A DNA stretch of 64,000 nucleotides from Actinomadura viridilutea (GTDB taxonomy: Bacteria; Actinomycetota; Actinomycetes; Streptosporangiales; Streptosporangiaceae): assembly GCA_003001795.1 (NCBI GenBank), contig PVNI01000001.1, positions 558,001 to 622,000 on the forward strand, given 5' to 3'. Below are positions 61,716 to 64,000 of this stretch, one piece after another. The number at the start of each line of letters is the position of its first letter. The first letter of the stretch is position 1. The notes below the pieces were generated by a model that saw only the letters and a list, made by a program, of their open reading frames with translations, made no database searches and was not told the DNA's origin. The position numbers were made by a program, and so were the translations under genes.

Positions 61716-62774
61716 ATGCGGCTCGACCTGCACGCGGACGTGGCGGACCTGACCGCCGCGATCGTCGACATCGCGTCGGTGAGCGGCTCCGAGGGGCCCC
61801 TCGCCGACGCGGTCGAGGCGGCGCTGCGGCCCCTGCCGCACCTGTCGGTGGACCGCGACGGCGACACCGTCGTGGCGCGCACCGACCTGGGGCGCGCCGA
61901 ACGCGTCGTCATCGCCGGGCACCTGGACACCGTGCCGCTCAACGACAACCTGCCGTCGCGGGTCGAGGGCGACCGGCTGTACGGGTGCGGCACCACCGAC
62001 ATGAAGTCCGGCGTGGCCGTGGCGCTGCGCCTGGCCGCCACCGTGCCGGAGCCGAGCCGCGACGTCACCTACGTGTTCTACGAGTGCGAGGAGGTCGAGG
62101 CCGAGCGCAACGGCCTCAAACGGCTGGCGGCGGCGCGTCCGGAGCTGCTGGAGGGCGACTTCGCGGTGCTGATGGAGCCCACCGCCGCCCAGATCGAGGG
62201 CGGGTGCCAGGGCACCGTGCGCGTCGACGTCACCGCGACGGGCGCGCGGGCGCACAGCGCCCGCGCCTGGATGGGCTCCAACGCCATCCACGCGGCCGGA
62301 ACGATCCTGGACGTGCTGCGCTCCTACGAGCCGGCGCGTCCCGTCGTGGACGGCCTGGAGTACCACGAAGGCCTGAACGCGGTGTTCATCAGGGGCGGCG
62401 TCGCCGGCAACGTGATCCCCGACGAGTGCGTCGTCACCGTCAACTACCGGTTCGCCCCCGACAAGTCGCTCGACAAGGCCGTGGCGTACCTGCGGGACCT
62501 GTTCGCGGGCTTCGACGTGACGGTCGTCGACGGGGCGCCCGCGGCCCGGCCCGGCCTGACCCACCCGGCGGCGGCCGCCTTCGTCGCCGCCACCGGCGCC
62601 CCGGTGCGGGCCAAGCTCGGCTGGACCGACGTGGCCCAGTTCGCCGAGCTCGGCGTCCCGGCCGTCAACTACGGCCCCGGCGAGCCGACGCTGGCCCACA
62701 CCAAGGACGAGTACGTCGAGATCCCGCTCATCGCCGAGTGCGAACGGCGCATGCGCGCCTGGCTCACGTCCTGA
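61716..62774 (+). CDS. dapE: Succinyl-diaminopimelate desuccinylase
   Basis: The 352-residue M20-type zinc amidohydrolase removes succinate from N-succinyl-DAP. Metal ligands are in IAGHLDTVP, GTTDMKSG, YECEEVEAERN and the late His in PTLAHTKDEYV; the catalytic Glu is within EEVEAERN. It begins nine bases after dapD and is probably co-transcribed. With dapC at 55.3 kb this completes three steps of the pathway in one window. Confidence 0.92.
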   Translation: MRLDLHADVADLTAAIVDIASVSGSEGPLADAVEAALRPLPHLSVDRDGDTVVARTDLGRAERVVIAGHLDTVPLNDNLPSRVEGDRLYGCGTTDMKSGVAVALRLAATVPEPSRDVTYVFYECEEVEAERNGLKRLAAARPELLEGDFAVLMEPTAAQIEGGCQGTVRVDVTATGARAHSARAWMGSNAIHAAGTILDVLRSYEPARPVVDGLEYHEGLNAVFIRGGVAGNVIPDECVVTVNYRFAPDKSLDKAVAYLRDLFAGFDVTVVDGAPAARPGLTHPAAAAFVAATGAPVRAKLGWTDVAQFAELGVPAVNYGPGEPTLAHTKDEYVEIPLIAECERRMRAWLTS

Positions 62775-62890
62775 TCGGCTGCGGGACGGCTCCGCGACGC
62801 GCCGACCGCCCGGGGTAGCAACCTTCCGGCCCGTCCGGCAGGTGGTAATTCCCTGGCTCGGACCGCGTGGTGGATGCCAAGGTGAGGGGC

Positions 62891-63700
62891 ATGACTTCGG
62901 AAGTGAGTCCCCGGAAGCGACGTCAGGGACCCGCGATGCTGCGGGGCCGGGCCGTGCCGCAGACGACCACCGACCAGCGGCTGCTCGACAGCCGCGGGCC
63001 GGCCGACTGGGTCCACGCCGACCCGTGGCGGGTGCTGCGGATCCAGGCGGAGTTCGTGGAGGGCTTCGGACTGCTGGCCGAGCTGCCGCAGGCGGTGAGC
63101 GTGTTCGGCAGCGCCCGGACCAAGCCCGGCTCGGAGGAGTACGAGCTGGCCGTCGAGATCGGCGCCCGGCTGCACGACGCCGGCTACGCCGTGATCACCG
63201 GCGGCGGGCCGGGGATCATGGAGGCGGCCAACAAGGGCTGCGACGAGGCCGGCGGCCTGTCGGTGGGCCTGGGCATCGAGCTGCCGTTCGAGCAGAAGCT
63301 CAACGACCACCTCGACATCGGCGTGCAGTTCCGGTACTTCTTCGTCCGCAAGACGATGTTCGTCAAGTACTCGCAGGCCTTCGTGGTGCTGCCCGGCGGG
63401 TTCGGCACGCTGGACGAGCTGTTCGAGGCGATCACCCTGGTGCAGACCCGCAAGATCACGCAGTTCCCGATCGTGCTGGTCGGCACCGAGTTCTGGGGCG
63501 GCCTGCTGGAGTGGATCAAGGCCACCATGCTGCCGTCCGGCAAGATCTCCCCCGAGGACCTGGACCTGGTGCGCCTCACCGACGACCCCGAGGAGGTCGT
63601 GCGCGTCATCGTCGAGGCGCACCGGGAGCAGGAGCGGACGCTGCAGGAGGAGGCGGCGGCGCGCGCGGCCGCGGCCGAAGCCGGGACGGACGGCACCTGA
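62891..63700 (+). CDS. LOG-family (TIGR00730) Rossmann protein
   Basis: The 269-residue protein has the LOG motif PGGFGTLDE and the GGGPGIMEAANKGCDEAG block of cytokinin riboside-5'-monophosphate phosphoribohydrolases. The N-terminal ~45 residues are an extension not found in the shortest members. ATG 62891 follows GAGGGG; an earlier GTG at 62867 is possible. It is followed with a one-base overlap by a second LOG gene, a pair often found after dapE in actinomycetes. Confidence 0.9.
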   Translation: MTSEVSPRKRRQGPAMLRGRAVPQTTTDQRLLDSRGPADWVHADPWRVLRIQAEFVEGFGLLAELPQAVSVFGSARTKPGSEEYELAVEIGARLHDAGYAVITGGGPGIMEAANKGCDEAGGLSVGLGIELPFEQKLNDHLDIGVQFRYFFVRKTMFVKYSQAFVVLPGGFGTLDELFEAITLVQTRKITQFPIVLVGTEFWGGLLEWIKATMLPSGKISPEDLDLVRLTDDPEEVVRVIVEAHREQERTLQEEAAARAAAAEAGTDGT

Positions 63701-64000
63701 TGGCCGAGTCCGACATGCGGGGCTCCGGCCTCGCGGTGTGCGTGTTCTGCGCGTCCAGCAACCGGATCGACCGGAAGTTCATCGACCTGGCCGCCGAGGT
63801 CGGCGCCGAACTGGCCCGCCGCGGCCACACCCTGGTCAGCGGCGGCGGGCAGGTGTCGTGCATGGGCGCGGTGGCCCGCGCCGCGCGGGCGGGCGGCGCC
63901 CGCACCGTCGGGGTGATCCCCGAGGGCCTGGCCGCCCTGGAGATCGCCGACCACGACAGCGACGAGCTGATCGTCACGCCGGACATGCGCACCCGCAAGG
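63700..64000 (+). CDS. Second LOG-family protein, cut by the right edge
   Basis: The first 100 codons are present. ATG 63700 shares its first base with the last base of the previous stop (TGATG). The sequence VCVFCASSNRIDRKFIDLAA and GHTLVSGGGQVSCMGAVARA is the N-terminal Rossmann part of a LOG protein; GVIPEGLAALEIADHD follows. The PGGxGTxxE motif lies beyond the window. This copy lacks the extension of its neighbour. Confidence 0.88.
   Translation, partial: MAESDMRGSGLAVCVFCASSNRIDRKFIDLAAEVGAELARRGHTLVSGGGQVSCMGAVARAARAGGARTVGVIPEGLAALEIADHDSDELIVTPDMRTRK

Overview
The window is chromosomal DNA from a very GC-rich actinomycete. A mycothiol-biosynthesis deacetylase (mshB), an F420-type LLM oxidoreductase, a DUF574-type methyltransferase, many GTG/TTG and apparently leaderless starts, and the succinylase branch of lysine/DAP synthesis (dapC, dapD, dapE) fit a Thermomonosporaceae/Actinomadura-like genome. 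The taxon is an inference. I see no rRNA, tRNA, CRISPR array or complete insertion sequence.

Positions 1-9000 form an accessory island, visibly less GC-biased than the rest. It opens with the 3' part of an NlpC/P60 peptidase gene and a short A24 prepilin peptidase. Next is a 583-residue protein whose N-terminus is a type IVb-pilin-like signal (G|ASFFEY, Glu at +5) joined to a pretoxin-like middle, a charged helix and a C-terminal domain with a D-X8-E-X-K nuclease-like motif. An unknown 417-residue protein in the usual immunity position and a small membrane protein follow. From 5.3 to 9.0 kb there is a second intact A24 peptidase, an intact 122-residue orphan, an internally duplicated 288-residue orphan, and decayed partial copies of the A24 peptidase (two), the 122-residue gene (one) and the candidate immunity gene (one). 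I read this as a polymorphic-toxin locus whose toxin may be exported through prepilin processing. This is the strongest candidate here for an undescribed system.

9.0-21 kb: an LCP cell-wall ligase with a long repetitive cytoplasmic tail, then two complete succinate dehydrogenase operons (sdh1, 11.7-15.3 kb, forward; sdh2, 17.5-20.9 kb, reverse) flanking a Crp-family and a LysR-family regulator. Both sdh operons carry a matching 15-bp palindrome (ATARCC-N3-GGYTAT) upstream, and sdh1 also has a Crp-like TGTG-N8-TCACA site.

21-46 kb: a receiver-PP2C phosphatase; a heterodimeric ABC exporter with complementary degenerate ATPase halves; an S9 peptidase; a transmembrane Ser/Thr kinase; mshB with a small membrane protein; a flavin reductase; a DHA2 exporter translationally coupled to a small unknown protein; ornithine aminotransferase divergent from an Lrp regulator; an RraA-like protein; a secreted M6 protease; an HD protein; a secreted protein/lipoprotein pair; an ABC-2 type transporter; a quinone-oxidoreductase-like MDR gene coupled to an LLM oxidoreductase; and an alpha/beta hydrolase.

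46-64 kb: a NADAR gene divergent from a 947-residue TNT (NAD glycohydrolase toxin) protein that carries two immunity-like N-terminal repeats; a CysRS-like pseudoenzyme; two SAM methyltransferases; an enoyl-CoA hydratase; a NodB deacetylase lipoprotein; a stand-alone SH3-like fragment of a GNAT family; fdxA-dapC; a MerR regulator with an acyl-CoA dehydrogenase and an operator between them; an antitoxin without its toxin; a cell-wall/lysozyme-like membrane protein; dapD-dapE; and two adjacent LOG-family genes, the second cut by the window edge.
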